DNA from: an uncultured Anaerolineae bacterium
Lineage (GTDB): Bacteria > Chloroflexota > Anaerolineae > Anaerolineales > Villigracilaceae
Reading direction: 5' to 3'
Length of the DNA stretch: 64,000 nt
NCBI GenBank assembly: GCA_937120535.1
Contig: CAKZJX010000136.1
Location: 1-64,000 of the forward strand
This document shows positions 26,302 to 34,897 of the stretch, piece by piece; the first letter of the stretch is position 1; every line of letters starts with the position of its first letter. Below the pieces are notes generated by a model. The model saw nothing but the letters and a program-made list of their open reading frames with translations, was not told the DNA's origin and ran no database searches. The position numbers and the translations under genes were made by a program.

Positions 26302-27576
26302 TCAGGCGGTTCGGGAGTAGCCTACGTTTACTGAGTATACCCGTCCTTTTTTGATCACCTGATGGACCAGGTTGGTGCCATAGCGGTAGCCAAGGTGACG
26401 GTAATCGTTGACCGATAGGATGAGCAGGTCAGCTTGCTTGCCCACTTCGATCGAGCCAATGCGATCGGCGCAACGGATCGCATGGGCGGCGTTGATGGTG
26501 GCAGCTGCGATGGCCTGGGCGGGGGTCAATTTCATCGTGCGGCAAGCTAGGGCGATGACAAATTGCATGGATTCGTTCCAGGTGGTGCCGGGGTTGCAAT
26601 CGCTGGCCAGGGCCAGGATGGCGCCGGCCTCCAGCAGGTCATGGGCTGGAGTGTATTGGCACTCGGCTAGGCCGAAGGGCGTGCAGGGCAGGGAAACCGC
26701 TACCGTGTCGGAGCTGCCTAGGGCGGCAAAGTCGGCCGGAGAGCTTTTGACCAGGTGATCGGCGGAGGCTGCGCCCAGTTCTACAGCCAGGCGTACACCG
26801 CCCAGGTTCTCAAACTCGTCGGCGTGGATCTTGAGCGGGAAGCCGAGTTCCCGAGCGCGGGTCAGGATCTGACGCGATTGTTCGAGCGTGAACACTCCTT
26901 TCTCGCAGAAGACGTCCACAAAGGGCAGAGGGCGGCCAGGGGCATGGGTTTCCCACCAGTCTCGGGCCATGGGCAGCATGAGGTTGACGATCTCGTCTAC
27001 GTATTCTTGGGGATGATCGCGATATTCGGGCGGGATGGCATGGGCTGGCATGAAGGTGATGGCCAGTTCGAGGGGGCCTTCTTCATCCAGGGCAAGCAGG
27101 GCTTTGAGCAGGCGCAGTTCGCTGGCGGCATTCAAGCCGTAACCGGTTTTGGCTTCGGCGGTGGTGGTGCCATAGGCAAACATCCGCACCAGGCGCGAGC
27201 GAGTCTGAGCGGCGAGCGATTCTAGGCTAGCGACACGGGTGGCTTTAACGGTTGAGATGATGCCGCCGCCGGCGGCCAGGATGTCGAGGTAGGGCATGCC
27301 GGCCATCTTCATCTCAAATTCACCGGCCCGGTCGCCGGCCCAGATCAGATGGGTGTGAGGATCGACAAAGCCGGGCATCACCACGCAGTGGTTGGCGTCG
27401 AGGGTGGGTTCGTCGGGGTAGGCGGCGCGCAGGTCGTCGGTCCTGCCGACGGCAACAATGGTCTCTTCGCGGATCAATACGGCGCCATCTTCGATGATGC
27501 CTAGCCGACCCAGCTCGCGCCCACGCTGGGGGCCACCGGCCAGGGTGAGGAGTTGGGAGGCAGAATGGATGAGCAT
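26302..27576 (-). CDS. hutI: Imidazolonepropionase
   Basis: Amidohydrolase of histidine catabolism that opens 4-imidazolone-5-propionate to formiminoglutamate (424 aa). It shows the metal site GFVDPHTHLIWAGDRAGEF, AAGGGIISTVKATR, TTTAEAKTGYGL, KIHADEFENLGGVRLAVELGAASADHL, and ALASDCNPGT. Other hut genes (hutH, hutU, hutG) are not in the window, so the pathway must be completed elsewhere, or this enzyme acts on a related lactam. Confidence 0.93.
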   Translation of the reverse strand: MLIHSASQLLTLAGGPQRGRELGRLGIIEDGAVLIREETIVAVGRTDDLRAAYPDEPTLDANHCVVMPGFVDPHTHLIWAGDRAGEFEMKMAGMPYLDILAAGGGIISTVKATRVASLESLAAQTRSRLVRMFAYGTTTAEAKTGYGLNAASELRLLKALLALDEEGPLELAITFMPAHAIPPEYRDHPQEYVDEIVNLMLPMARDWWETHAPGRPLPFVDVFCEKGVFTLEQSRQILTRARELGFPLKIHADEFENLGGVRLAVELGAASADHLVKSSPADFAALGSSDTVAVSLPCTPFGLAECQYTPAHDLLEAGAILALASDCNPGTTWNESMQFVIALACRTMKLTPAQAIAAATINAAHAIRCADRIGSIEVGKQADLLILSVNDYRHLGYRYGTNLVHQVIKKGRVYSVNVGYSRTA

Positions 27577-27679
27577 AGTGGTCGTGGAGGGGTCAATCTA
27601 ACGGTTCGTGCGAGGGCATGCAGTTCCCGAAGGGGGTTCAAAGCGGACAAGAAGAGGGATCGAAGCAGCCCGCCCCCGA

Positions 27680-28666
27680 TCAGAAGTAGGCATCGGCCGT
27701 TTGCCGGCTCGTTTGGGCCGGCATCAATTGTAGGGAGCCAGGAATTGGAAGTAGGCAAAGGCCAGGGCCGACAGGGCATAGAAGAGAATCATCACCCAAC
27801 CGAACCAACCGAAGACGCCGGTCAGGGTGGCGTTGAGGCAGATCACAAAGCCCAACACGCCGGCGACCAAGTTGGCGGAGTTGATGGCCGAACGGGCCGA
27901 TCGGTCTTGCACCTCGCGGGAGGCTAGCGTGGTCAAGCCGATGGCCATCAGGGCCGCGGCCAGCAATTGGGTGAGAGTGGTGGTGTCGCGGGTGTTTTCG
28001 AGACCAAGCAGGTTCAACATCACCGGGGTCATCAACAACAGGGCGAGGGCGAGGATCAGGGTGATGACAGCATGGGCTAGGTAAAGGATGCGCAGGTTCA
28101 TTCTTACCTCCTGAGGGGGAGAGAGATGACTCGGGTGAGGCGGGGGCCGGCTGGCGATAGAGGAAGAGCAGATGCTCGCGGTCGACGCGCTCCGCTACCC
28201 AGCCGGGCATCTCGGAGCATACGGTGACCAAGCGGGCGTGAGGGGCCTGCTCCAAGCGGGCGAGTAGACGGGGCTGCAGGCGCTGCAACACGTCTGGCGT
28301 GGCGTAGAGGAAGATCACATCGGCTGGGGGCAGGTCAGCTCGGTAGAAGTCGCCCCAGCGGATGCGGACGCGCTTGGCCACCCCTGCCCGGTAGACGTTC
28401 CAGAGCGCCGCCAGGCATTGGATCGGCCCGATCTCAATGCCGGTGGCGAGGGCTCCGAATTCGCGGGCGGCGATTACCAGCACCCGCCCATCGCCAGACC
28501 CCAGGTCGAGGGCCGCCTCACCAGGTCGGAGGTCCGCCAGGCAAAGCGCTGCTCGAATGCGTTCGGGCGAGGTGAGAACGGTGGGGAGGCTGTAGAGCGC
28601 CGGGACCAGGATCCACAGTATTCCTAGAACGCCGATCCCTCCCAGCAGAACAACCAGCCAGAACAT
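27680..28666 (-). CDS. Membrane-anchored SAM methyltransferase with anomalous C-terminal read-through
   Basis: The first roughly 180 codons encode an N-terminal helix (FWLVVLLGGIGVLGILWIL) and a Rossmann methyltransferase with AALDLGSGDGRVLVIAAREFG, ATGIEIGPIQCLAA, WGDFYRADLPPADVIFLYATP and MPGWVAERVDREHLLFLYR. The frame then stays open for another 140 codons of Pro/His/Arg-rich nonsense that fully overlap the next gene, out of frame. In another frame, TAA (28106-28104) lies between that gene's AGGAGG and its ATG. The natural end is probably there, lost by an indel near the C5 run at 28115-28119. The substrate is unknown. Confidence 0.72.
   Translation of the reverse strand: MFWLVVLLGGIGVLGILWILVPALYSLPTVLTSPERIRAALCLADLRPGEAALDLGSGDGRVLVIAAREFGALATGIEIGPIQCLAALWNVYRAGVAKRVRIRWGDFYRADLPPADVIFLYATPDVLQRLQPRLLARLEQAPHARLVTVCSEMPGWVAERVDREHLLFLYRQPAPASPESSLSPSGGKNEPAHPLPSPCCHHPDPRPRPVVDDPGDVEPAWSRKHPRHHHSHPIAGRGPDGHRLDHASLPRGARPIGPFGHQLRQLGRRRVGLCDLPQRHPDRRLRLVRLGDDSLLCPVGPGLCLLPIPGSLQLMPAQTSRQTADAYF
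27724..28101 (-). CDS. Small four-helix membrane protein
   Basis: 125 aa, almost entirely hydrophobic with four helices (ILYLAHAVITLILALALLL, LTQLLAAALMAIGLTTLA, NLVAGVLGFVICLNATLTGV, WVMILFYALSALAFAYF). No function is assigned. An ideal AGGAGGTAAGA precedes the ATG, which argues that this frame, not the overlapping methyltransferase extension, is the translated one. Confidence 0.78.
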   Translation of the reverse strand: MNLRILYLAHAVITLILALALLLMTPVMLNLLGLENTRDTTTLTQLLAAALMAIGLTTLASREVQDRSARSAINSANLVAGVLGFVICLNATLTGVFGWFGWVMILFYALSALAFAYFQFLAPYN

Positions 28667-28675
28667 GGAAGAATG

Positions 28676-28684
28676 GTATCATAC
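28676..28684. promoter_or_regulatory. Overlapping divergent -10 boxes (methyltransferase / TMADH-like)
   Basis: GTATCATAC is palindromic except for its centre. On the plus strand it gives extended -10 TGGTATCAT, and on the minus strand TATGAT. The minus transcript would start about 5 nt before its ATG (28666). The plus transcript has a leader of about 30 nt with GGAGG before 28718. Confidence 0.5.
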
Positions 28685-28717
28685 TTTCTCAAAACTGTGC
28701 TTGTCTCGGAGGAAGTC

Positions 28718-30799
28718 ATGACCTCTCTCTTCTCATTGTTGTTCGAGCCGGTGCAGATTGGGCCGGTGGTGGCGCCCAATCGATTTTATCAGGTGCCGCA
28801 TTGTAACGGCTTTGGGTATCGGATGCCGCGCAGCCATGCAGCCATGCGGGCGATCAAAGCCGAAGGGGGATGGGGGGTGGTATGTACTGAGGAGGTGGAG
28901 ATCCACTATACCACCGATCTTTCGCCGTATGTAGAAGGGCGGTTGTGGGATGAGGAGGATATTGCGCCATATGCGTTGATTGCCGAGGCGATCCATCAAC
29001 ATGGGGCGCTGGCCGGCATTGAGTTGACGTATAACAGTCATGCGGCCTCGAATTTGTATTCGCGAGCAGCAGCGTTTGGCCCGCGCTCGATGAGTTTGAC
29101 GGGTGGGTCAGGCTATGAGCCAGGGCAGTGCCGCGCCGCCACCAAGGAGAATTTGCGGCAGGTGCGGCGCTGGCATCGGGCGGCGGCGCTGCGCGCTAAG
29201 CGGGCCGGCTTCGACATTATCTATTGCTACGCCGCCCACGGCTTGACGCTGGCTTTTCATCTCCTCTCCAAGCACAACGACCGTCACGATGAGTATGGCG
29301 GTTCGCTGACTAACCGAGTGCGTTTTTTGCGCGAGTTGATCGAGGACACGAAAGAGGCGGTGGGCGATCGCTGCGCAGTCGCCTTGCGGTTTGCAGTGGA
29401 CGAGTTGCTTGGCCAAGATGGCCTAACCCACGACGGCGAGGCGGCTGAGATCGTGGCCATGTTGGCCGAACTGCCCGATCTGTGGGATGTGAATCTTGCC
29501 GGCTGGAGCAACGACTCGGCGACCTCGCGCTTTGAGAAGGAGAGCTATCAGGAGAAGTACATCGCATTTGTGAAACGGTTGACCACCAAGCCAGTGGTCG
29601 GCGTAGGACGTTACACCACGCCAGACGCGATGGTCTCGGCCATCCGGCGCGGGGTGATGGACTTGATCGGAGCGGCGCGACCTTCGATTGCTGATCCGTT
29701 CCTGCCGCAGAAGATCCGCGAGAACCGCATCGAGGACATTCGCGAATGTATCGGGTGCAATATTTGCGTCACGGGCGACACGCGCTTTGTGCCCATCCGT
29801 TGCACGCAGAACCCTACCATGGGCGAGGAGTGGCGGCGCGGCTGGCACCCAGAACGGATTGCGCCCCGCAAGAGCGATAAAGAGGTGTTGGTGATCGGCG
29901 GTGGGCCGGCCGGCCTGGAAGCAGCGCGCGCCTTGGGCCAGCGCGGGTATCGCGTGGTGCTGGTAGAGGTCGGCCACGAATGGGGAGGACGGGTGAGCCG
30001 CGAAAGCCGTCTGCCCGGCCTTGGCGAATGGCGGCGCGTAGTGGATTGGCGGTTGACGCAGATCCAGAAGCTGCCCAACGTAGCTACCTACCTAGACAGT
30101 CCCATGACCGCCGCCGACGTCCTGGAATCAGGGATACGCGATGTCTTGGTGGCCACTGGCGCCGTCTGGCGGCGCGACGGCATTGGGCGTCATCGCCGTG
30201 CACCCTTGCCCGACGCTGAAGCTCTCTTCACCCCCGACGATGTGATGGCCGGCCGCCTGCCCTATGGTCAAGTGGTGATTTACGACGATGATCACTACTA
30301 CCTGGGTGGGGTGCTGGCCGAACACCTGGTGGAGCACGGCTGTCACGTCACCCTGGTCACCCCGGCGCCGACCATCTCGTATTGGACCCAATTCACCCTC
30401 GAACAGGAACGCATTTACGAGCGTCTGCTCCGCCTGGGCGTGATCTTAATCCCGCACCAGCGGATCGATTCCTTCTCCGCCGGGGCGGTCACGCTGCACC
30501 ACGTCATTACCGCCGTCCCAACCGTGCTCCCCGCCGATGCGCTGCTCTTGGTGACCGAGCGCCTCCCTAACGACGCGCTGTATCACGAACTATTGCCGGC
30601 CCTGCATCAAGGCCAGCTCGATTCTCTGCGCTGCATCGGCGATGCCGAGGCGCCGAGCATCATTGCTCAAGCGGTATTCAGTGGCCATCTGGCGGCGCGC
30701 GAATTTGGTGAGCCGTTCAACCCCGATCGGACTCCGTTTCGCAGAGAGCAGGTATACCTCGGTGAGGGCAGGGAAAGTTTTAAGCGAATTGAAGGATAG
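28718..30799 (+). CDS. Trimethylamine-dehydrogenase-like iron-sulfur flavoprotein
   Basis: 693 aa with the three-domain TMADH/2,4-dienoyl-CoA reductase layout: FMN TIM barrel, [4Fe-4S] site CIGCNICVTGDTRFVPIRC and C-terminal dinucleotide domain (VLVIGGGPAGLEAARALG). Compared from memory with TMADH, the FMN-linking Cys (NRFYQVPHC) and catalytic Tyr/His/Asp (YCYAAH, WSND) are kept. Two walls of the trimethylamine bowl, Tyr60 and Trp355, appear replaced. The substrate is therefore probably a different amine or methylated compound. Electrons should pass to ETF. The start at 28718 has GGAGG 5 nt upstream; the track start at 28673 lacks one. Confidence 0.87.
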   Translation: MTSLFSLLFEPVQIGPVVAPNRFYQVPHCNGFGYRMPRSHAAMRAIKAEGGWGVVCTEEVEIHYTTDLSPYVEGRLWDEEDIAPYALIAEAIHQHGALAGIELTYNSHAASNLYSRAAAFGPRSMSLTGGSGYEPGQCRAATKENLRQVRRWHRAAALRAKRAGFDIIYCYAAHGLTLAFHLLSKHNDRHDEYGGSLTNRVRFLRELIEDTKEAVGDRCAVALRFAVDELLGQDGLTHDGEAAEIVAMLAELPDLWDVNLAGWSNDSATSRFEKESYQEKYIAFVKRLTTKPVVGVGRYTTPDAMVSAIRRGVMDLIGAARPSIADPFLPQKIRENRIEDIRECIGCNICVTGDTRFVPIRCTQNPTMGEEWRRGWHPERIAPRKSDKEVLVIGGGPAGLEAARALGQRGYRVVLVEVGHEWGGRVSRESRLPGLGEWRRVVDWRLTQIQKLPNVATYLDSPMTAADVLESGIRDVLVATGAVWRRDGIGRHRRAPLPDAEALFTPDDVMAGRLPYGQVVIYDDDHYYLGGVLAEHLVEHGCHVTLVTPAPTISYWTQFTLEQERIYERLLRLGVILIPHQRIDSFSAGAVTLHHVITAVPTVLPADALLLVTERLPNDALYHELLPALHQGQLDSLRCIGDAEAPSIIAQAVFSGHLAAREFGEPFNPDRTPFRREQVYLGEGRESFKRIEG

Positions 30800-30818
30800 A
30801 AATAGAAAACAGGAGTGC

Positions 30819-30824
30819 TATAAT
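30819..30824 (+). promoter_or_regulatory. Extended -10 promoter upstream of dnaE
   Basis: TGCTATAAT (hexamer 30819-30824) lies in the 159-bp gap before dnaE and would give a leader of about 130 nt. No clear -35 is present. Confidence 0.45.
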
Positions 30825-30958
30825 CATTGTTCGCTGACACGGCGATCAAAACTGGGGCGTTCCCTTCGACAACCCAGCCGTCGAGGCCCACTCCGTTCGC
30901 CGCTCCCTGCTTGCCCGATTTTCCACTCCCCCATCGTTTCTGATCTGTCTCACCGAGC

Positions 30959-33900
30959 ATGTCCTTCGTCCACCTTCATCTTCATACCGAATACTCTCTC
31001 CTAGATGGATTTGCCAACATCAAGAAACTGATGCAGCGCGTCAAGGAGATGGAGATGCCGGCGGCGGCCATCACCGATCACGGCGCTATGTATGGCGTGG
31101 TGGAGTTCTACAACGCTGCCCTGGCGGCCGGCGTGAAACCGATCATCGGCATGGAGGCCTATTTGGCGGCGCGGCGGATGACCGATCGCGATCCCAAGTT
31201 GGATCGCAACTCTACCCATCTCTTGTTGCTGGCCGAAAGCGATGTTGGGTATCGCAACCTGCTCAAGATCGCCACTGCCGCCCAGCTCGAAGGGATGTAT
31301 TACTACCCGCGCATCGATCGCGAGTTCTTGGCGGCGCACTCCGAGGGGCTGATTTGTACCTCAGGCTGTATGTCAGCAGAGATCCCGAAAGCCCTGGTGG
31401 AGGGGCGCACAGAGGAAGCCCTGCGCAGCTTGGATTGGTACTACGAGGTCTTTGGCTCAGAGCGCTTCTTCCTGGAACTTCAGCATCACGATGTCCCTCA
31501 ACTTCACGACCTCAACCGCACCCTGTTGGATCTGGGTCGTCGCTATCGCGCACGTTATGTGGCCACCAACGATGTGCACTACATTGACCCTGAAGATGCC
31601 CGCTATCAGGACGTGTTGTTGGCCATCCAAACCAACGCCCGTTTGGACGACCCGGATCGGATGCGCATGACCGATGCCTCCTACTACCTGCGCTCACCGC
31701 AGGAGATGAGCCGCCTGTTCGCAGAAGTGCCCGAGGCGCTGCACAACACGCTGTGGATTGCCGAGCGGTGCAATGTGGACCTGTCTTTCAAGGGGTATCA
31801 TCTGCCGATCTTCCCGGTCCCTTCGGGGCATACCGCTCAGAGTTATCTGCATACCCTGTGTGAGGAGGGATTGCGTCGGCGTTATGGGGAGCGTGCCGAT
31901 CATCCCCAGGTGCGGCAGCGGCTGGAATATGAGCTGGACGTGATCCACCAGATGGGGTTCGATACGTATTTCTTGATCGTGTGGGACCTATGCCGGCACG
32001 CTCGAGAAAGTGGCATCTGGTACAACGCCCGCGGTTCGGCCGCCGGCTCGATTGTGGCCTATGCCCTGGACATCACTCTGGTGGACCCAATCGAACACGG
32101 TTTGCTGTTCGAGCGCTTTCTCAACCCCGGCCGCCGCGAGATGCCCGATATTGACTTGGATTTTCGCGACGATCGCCGCGCCGAAATGTTGGAATACTGC
32201 GCTCGCAAGTACGGCGAGGACAAGGTGGCTCAGATCATCACCTTTGGCACCATGGGCGCTAAGGCGGCGCTGCGCGATGTGGCGCGGGTGAAGGGGATTG
32301 AGCTGAGTCGCATTGATCGCCTGGCCAAACTGGTGCCGGCCGTCCCTGGTCGCCTGATCACCATGGCCGATGCCTTGGCTGTGCCCGAGTTCAAGCAGAT
32401 CTACGAGAGCGATCCCGAGCTGCGTGAGGTGGTGGATGTTGCCAGTAAGATGGAAGGGACGGTGCGCAACGTGGGCACCCATGCCGCCGGCGTGGTGATT
32501 GCCGATAAGCCGCTGGTGGAATATATCCCGCTGCATCGCCCGACCTCCAACGCCGAGGAGACGCCCATCAAGACGGTCACCCAGTTTGAGATGGGCATTC
32601 TCTCCGCCTTGGGGCTGCTCAAGGTGGACTTCTTGGGCCTGATCACGTTGACAGTGATGGCTCAGGCGTGCGAATTGATCCGGCAGCGGCACGGCAAAGA
32701 GTATACTCTGCACAATATCCCGCTGGACGACCCCAAGGCCTTTGAGCTGCTCGGCTCGGGCAACACGGCCGGCCTGTTCCAGGTGGAAGGGGCCGGCATA
32801 ACGCGTTATCTGGTGCAGATGAAGCCTAAAACGGTGGAGCATGTGATCGCCATGGTGGCGCTCTACCGTCCTGGCCCGATGGCGTTCATCCCTGATTACA
32901 TTGCCCGCATGCACGGCGAGGCCGAGGTGGAATATCGCCATCCGGCACTCAAGCCGATCTTCGATTCGACTTACGGCATCCCCGTGTACCAGGAACAGTT
33001 GATGCGGGCGGCCATGGAGCTGGCCGGCTATACCCCCTCTGAAGCCGATGAACTGCGCTCAGCCATTGCCAAGAAAAAGGCCAAGGAGATCGAAAAGCAC
33101 CGCGAGAAATTCATCGCCGGCGCAGTCGCTCGCGGTATGGATCGCGAGATTGCCGCCGCCATCTACAGCGATTGGGAGGAGTTTGCTCGCTACGGCTTCA
33201 ACCGTAGCCACGCCGCCGATTACGGCGTGATCGCGGTCAAGACTGCCTTCCTCAAAGCCCACTATCCGGCGGAGTATTTCACAGCTCTGATCTCGGCCCA
33301 CAAGAACCAAACCGAAAAAGTAGCCTACTATGTAGCCGATGCGCGGGCCATGGGCATTCCCGTCCTACCGCCGGATGTCAACGCTTCGGAGTGGGACTTC
33401 AAGATCGAAGACCTCCCTTCTGGGCCGGCCATCCGCTTTGGGCTGGGCGCGGTGAAGAACGTCGGCGAGTCGGCGGTGCGTGAGATCGTCGAGGCGCGGC
33501 GCAAAGGCGGCCCCTTCCGCGACCTGGACGATTTTGCGGCGCGGGTGGACCTGCGTGCGGTGGGCAAACGGGCGCTTGAGTGCCTGATCAAGGTTGGTGC
33601 GCTAGACAGCTTTGCCTCGCGGACCCGCTTGTTGGCCGGCCTGGAGCGGATCATGGCGATCAGCGCCGCCCATTTTCGCGCCGCCAGCCTGGGGCAGCTC
33701 TCTCTGTTCGGCGGCCAGGCCGGCTTGGTGGATCGCATCGTCCTATCCGAAGTGCCCGAGGCAGATCGTCGTCAGAAGTTAAATTGGGAGCGCGAGCTGA
33801 TCGGGTTGTACGTTTCGGATCACCCGCTCACCCCCTACCAGAAAGACCTGGCCCACTGGGTCACCCATTTCTCCGGTCAACTGGGCGAGGCCCATCACGA

Positions 33901-34885
33901 GGAGAAGGTACGCGTGGCCGGCTGCATCGAGGCGGTTCGCCCCTACGTCACCCGCAGCGGCAAACCGATGGGCTTCGTCACCCTGGAGGATATTCAGGGG
34001 ATGTTCGAATTGGTCTTGTTCCCCAAGACCTGGGAAAAATTCCAAGCTTCCCTCGAGCAGGGGCGCATCATCCTGGTGGAGGGCAAAGTGGACACCACCA
34101 GCACGCCGCCCAAGGTTTTGGTGGAGACCATCCGAACCGAGGTCAAGTCGGTTGTCTCGCTCGAGGGGCAGGTGTCCTCTTCCCTTTCAGCGCAGGCCGA
34201 GGCTTCCTTGCCGGCCCAAGAACCACCAACGCCCTTGGCGTTGCAGGGCTTGCCGGCCATTGCCGAATCGCAGGCCTGCTATTCTCCTGGCCCAGAGCCG
34301 CCGGTCGTTGCGGTGGAAGACCAAGCAGACGAAGAGGGGGAAAGCCCCCCGCCTCCCGAGAACTTCCCGCCTGGCTGGGAGACGATCTGGCAACCTTCGT
34401 TTGAAGAAGCAGTGCTGGTAGAGCGATCCGAGCCGCCTCGTCGAGCGGGGCCGGCCGACCCGTCGCCCGCCTCGCCCTCGATCGCTTCTGGGCCGGCCCC
34501 TGGCCCGGCTGTGACTCCTCCCATCGGCGAGAGAGCAGCCTTTGTTGGGGAGGCAGTCGACCTAGAAGGTCGATTCCGTCCCTTGCCCTCGCTTTACGTT
34601 TTGCTGGCGAGGGAGGCAGGGGAACATCCGCCTCAGCAGATCACCATCGTGGTGCGCTCCACCGGCGATAAGGACAAAGACCGACGCCTGATCAAAACCC
34701 TGTACGGCACGCTGATCTCCTTCCCAGGCCGCGATCGCTTCTCGTTTCAGATCTTTGAAAACGGCAAGGGACACCTGATCGATTTCCCGAACGACACCAC
34801 CTGCATTTGTCCGAAGTTGTTGGACAGGTTGAAAAAGATCCTCGGTCGCGAAAGTTGGCGCATCGAGCCGATTGTGCTGGTCTGA
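30959..34885 (+). CDS. dnaE: DNA polymerase III alpha subunit
   Basis: Replicative polymerase of the C family (1308 aa, longer than E. coli DnaE at 1160). It has an N-terminal PHP domain (FVHLHLHTEYSLLDG, ITDHGAMYG), the catalytic PDIDLDF (about residues 397-403), FGTMGAKAALRDVAR, and FNRSHAADYG (about 750). A tandem helix-hairpin-helix region and OB domain (VRVAGCIEAVRPYVTRSGKPMGFVTLEDIQG) follow. After about residue 1065 comes a Pro/Ala/Glu-rich linker of about 140 residues, then a terminal domain (LYVLLAREAGEHPPQQITIVVRSTGDKDKDRRLIKTLYGTL...) of about 100 residues. No Shine-Dalgarno is evident before the ATG. Confidence 0.97.
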   Translation: MSFVHLHLHTEYSLLDGFANIKKLMQRVKEMEMPAAAITDHGAMYGVVEFYNAALAAGVKPIIGMEAYLAARRMTDRDPKLDRNSTHLLLLAESDVGYRNLLKIATAAQLEGMYYYPRIDREFLAAHSEGLICTSGCMSAEIPKALVEGRTEEALRSLDWYYEVFGSERFFLELQHHDVPQLHDLNRTLLDLGRRYRARYVATNDVHYIDPEDARYQDVLLAIQTNARLDDPDRMRMTDASYYLRSPQEMSRLFAEVPEALHNTLWIAERCNVDLSFKGYHLPIFPVPSGHTAQSYLHTLCEEGLRRRYGERADHPQVRQRLEYELDVIHQMGFDTYFLIVWDLCRHARESGIWYNARGSAAGSIVAYALDITLVDPIEHGLLFERFLNPGRREMPDIDLDFRDDRRAEMLEYCARKYGEDKVAQIITFGTMGAKAALRDVARVKGIELSRIDRLAKLVPAVPGRLITMADALAVPEFKQIYESDPELREVVDVASKMEGTVRNVGTHAAGVVIADKPLVEYIPLHRPTSNAEETPIKTVTQFEMGILSALGLLKVDFLGLITLTVMAQACELIRQRHGKEYTLHNIPLDDPKAFELLGSGNTAGLFQVEGAGITRYLVQMKPKTVEHVIAMVALYRPGPMAFIPDYIARMHGEAEVEYRHPALKPIFDSTYGIPVYQEQLMRAAMELAGYTPSEADELRSAIAKKKAKEIEKHREKFIAGAVARGMDREIAAAIYSDWEEFARYGFNRSHAADYGVIAVKTAFLKAHYPAEYFTALISAHKNQTEKVAYYVADARAMGIPVLPPDVNASEWDFKIEDLPSGPAIRFGLGAVKNVGESAVREIVEARRKGGPFRDLDDFAARVDLRAVGKRALECLIKVGALDSFASRTRLLAGLERIMAISAAHFRAASLGQLSLFGGQAGLVDRIVLSEVPEADRRQKLNWERELIGLYVSDHPLTPYQKDLAHWVTHFSGQLGEAHHEEKVRVAGCIEAVRPYVTRSGKPMGFVTLEDIQGMFELVLFPKTWEKFQASLEQGRIILVEGKVDTTSTPPKVLVETIRTEVKSVVSLEGQVSSSLSAQAEASLPAQEPPTPLALQGLPAIAESQACYSPGPEPPVVAVEDQADEEGESPPPPENFPPGWETIWQPSFEEAVLVERSEPPRRAGPADPSPASPSIASGPAPGPAVTPPIGERAAFVGEAVDLEGRFRPLPSLYVLLAREAGEHPPQQITIVVRSTGDKDKDRRLIKTLYGTLISFPGRDRFSFQIFENGKGHLIDFPNDTTCICPKLLDRLKKILGRESWRIEPIVLV

Positions 34886-34897
34886 GCGATCGGGCGA

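Noticed and set aside
31988-32941. 317-codon minus-strand ORF inside dnaE
   Set aside because: Antisense shadow of the conserved polymerase core.
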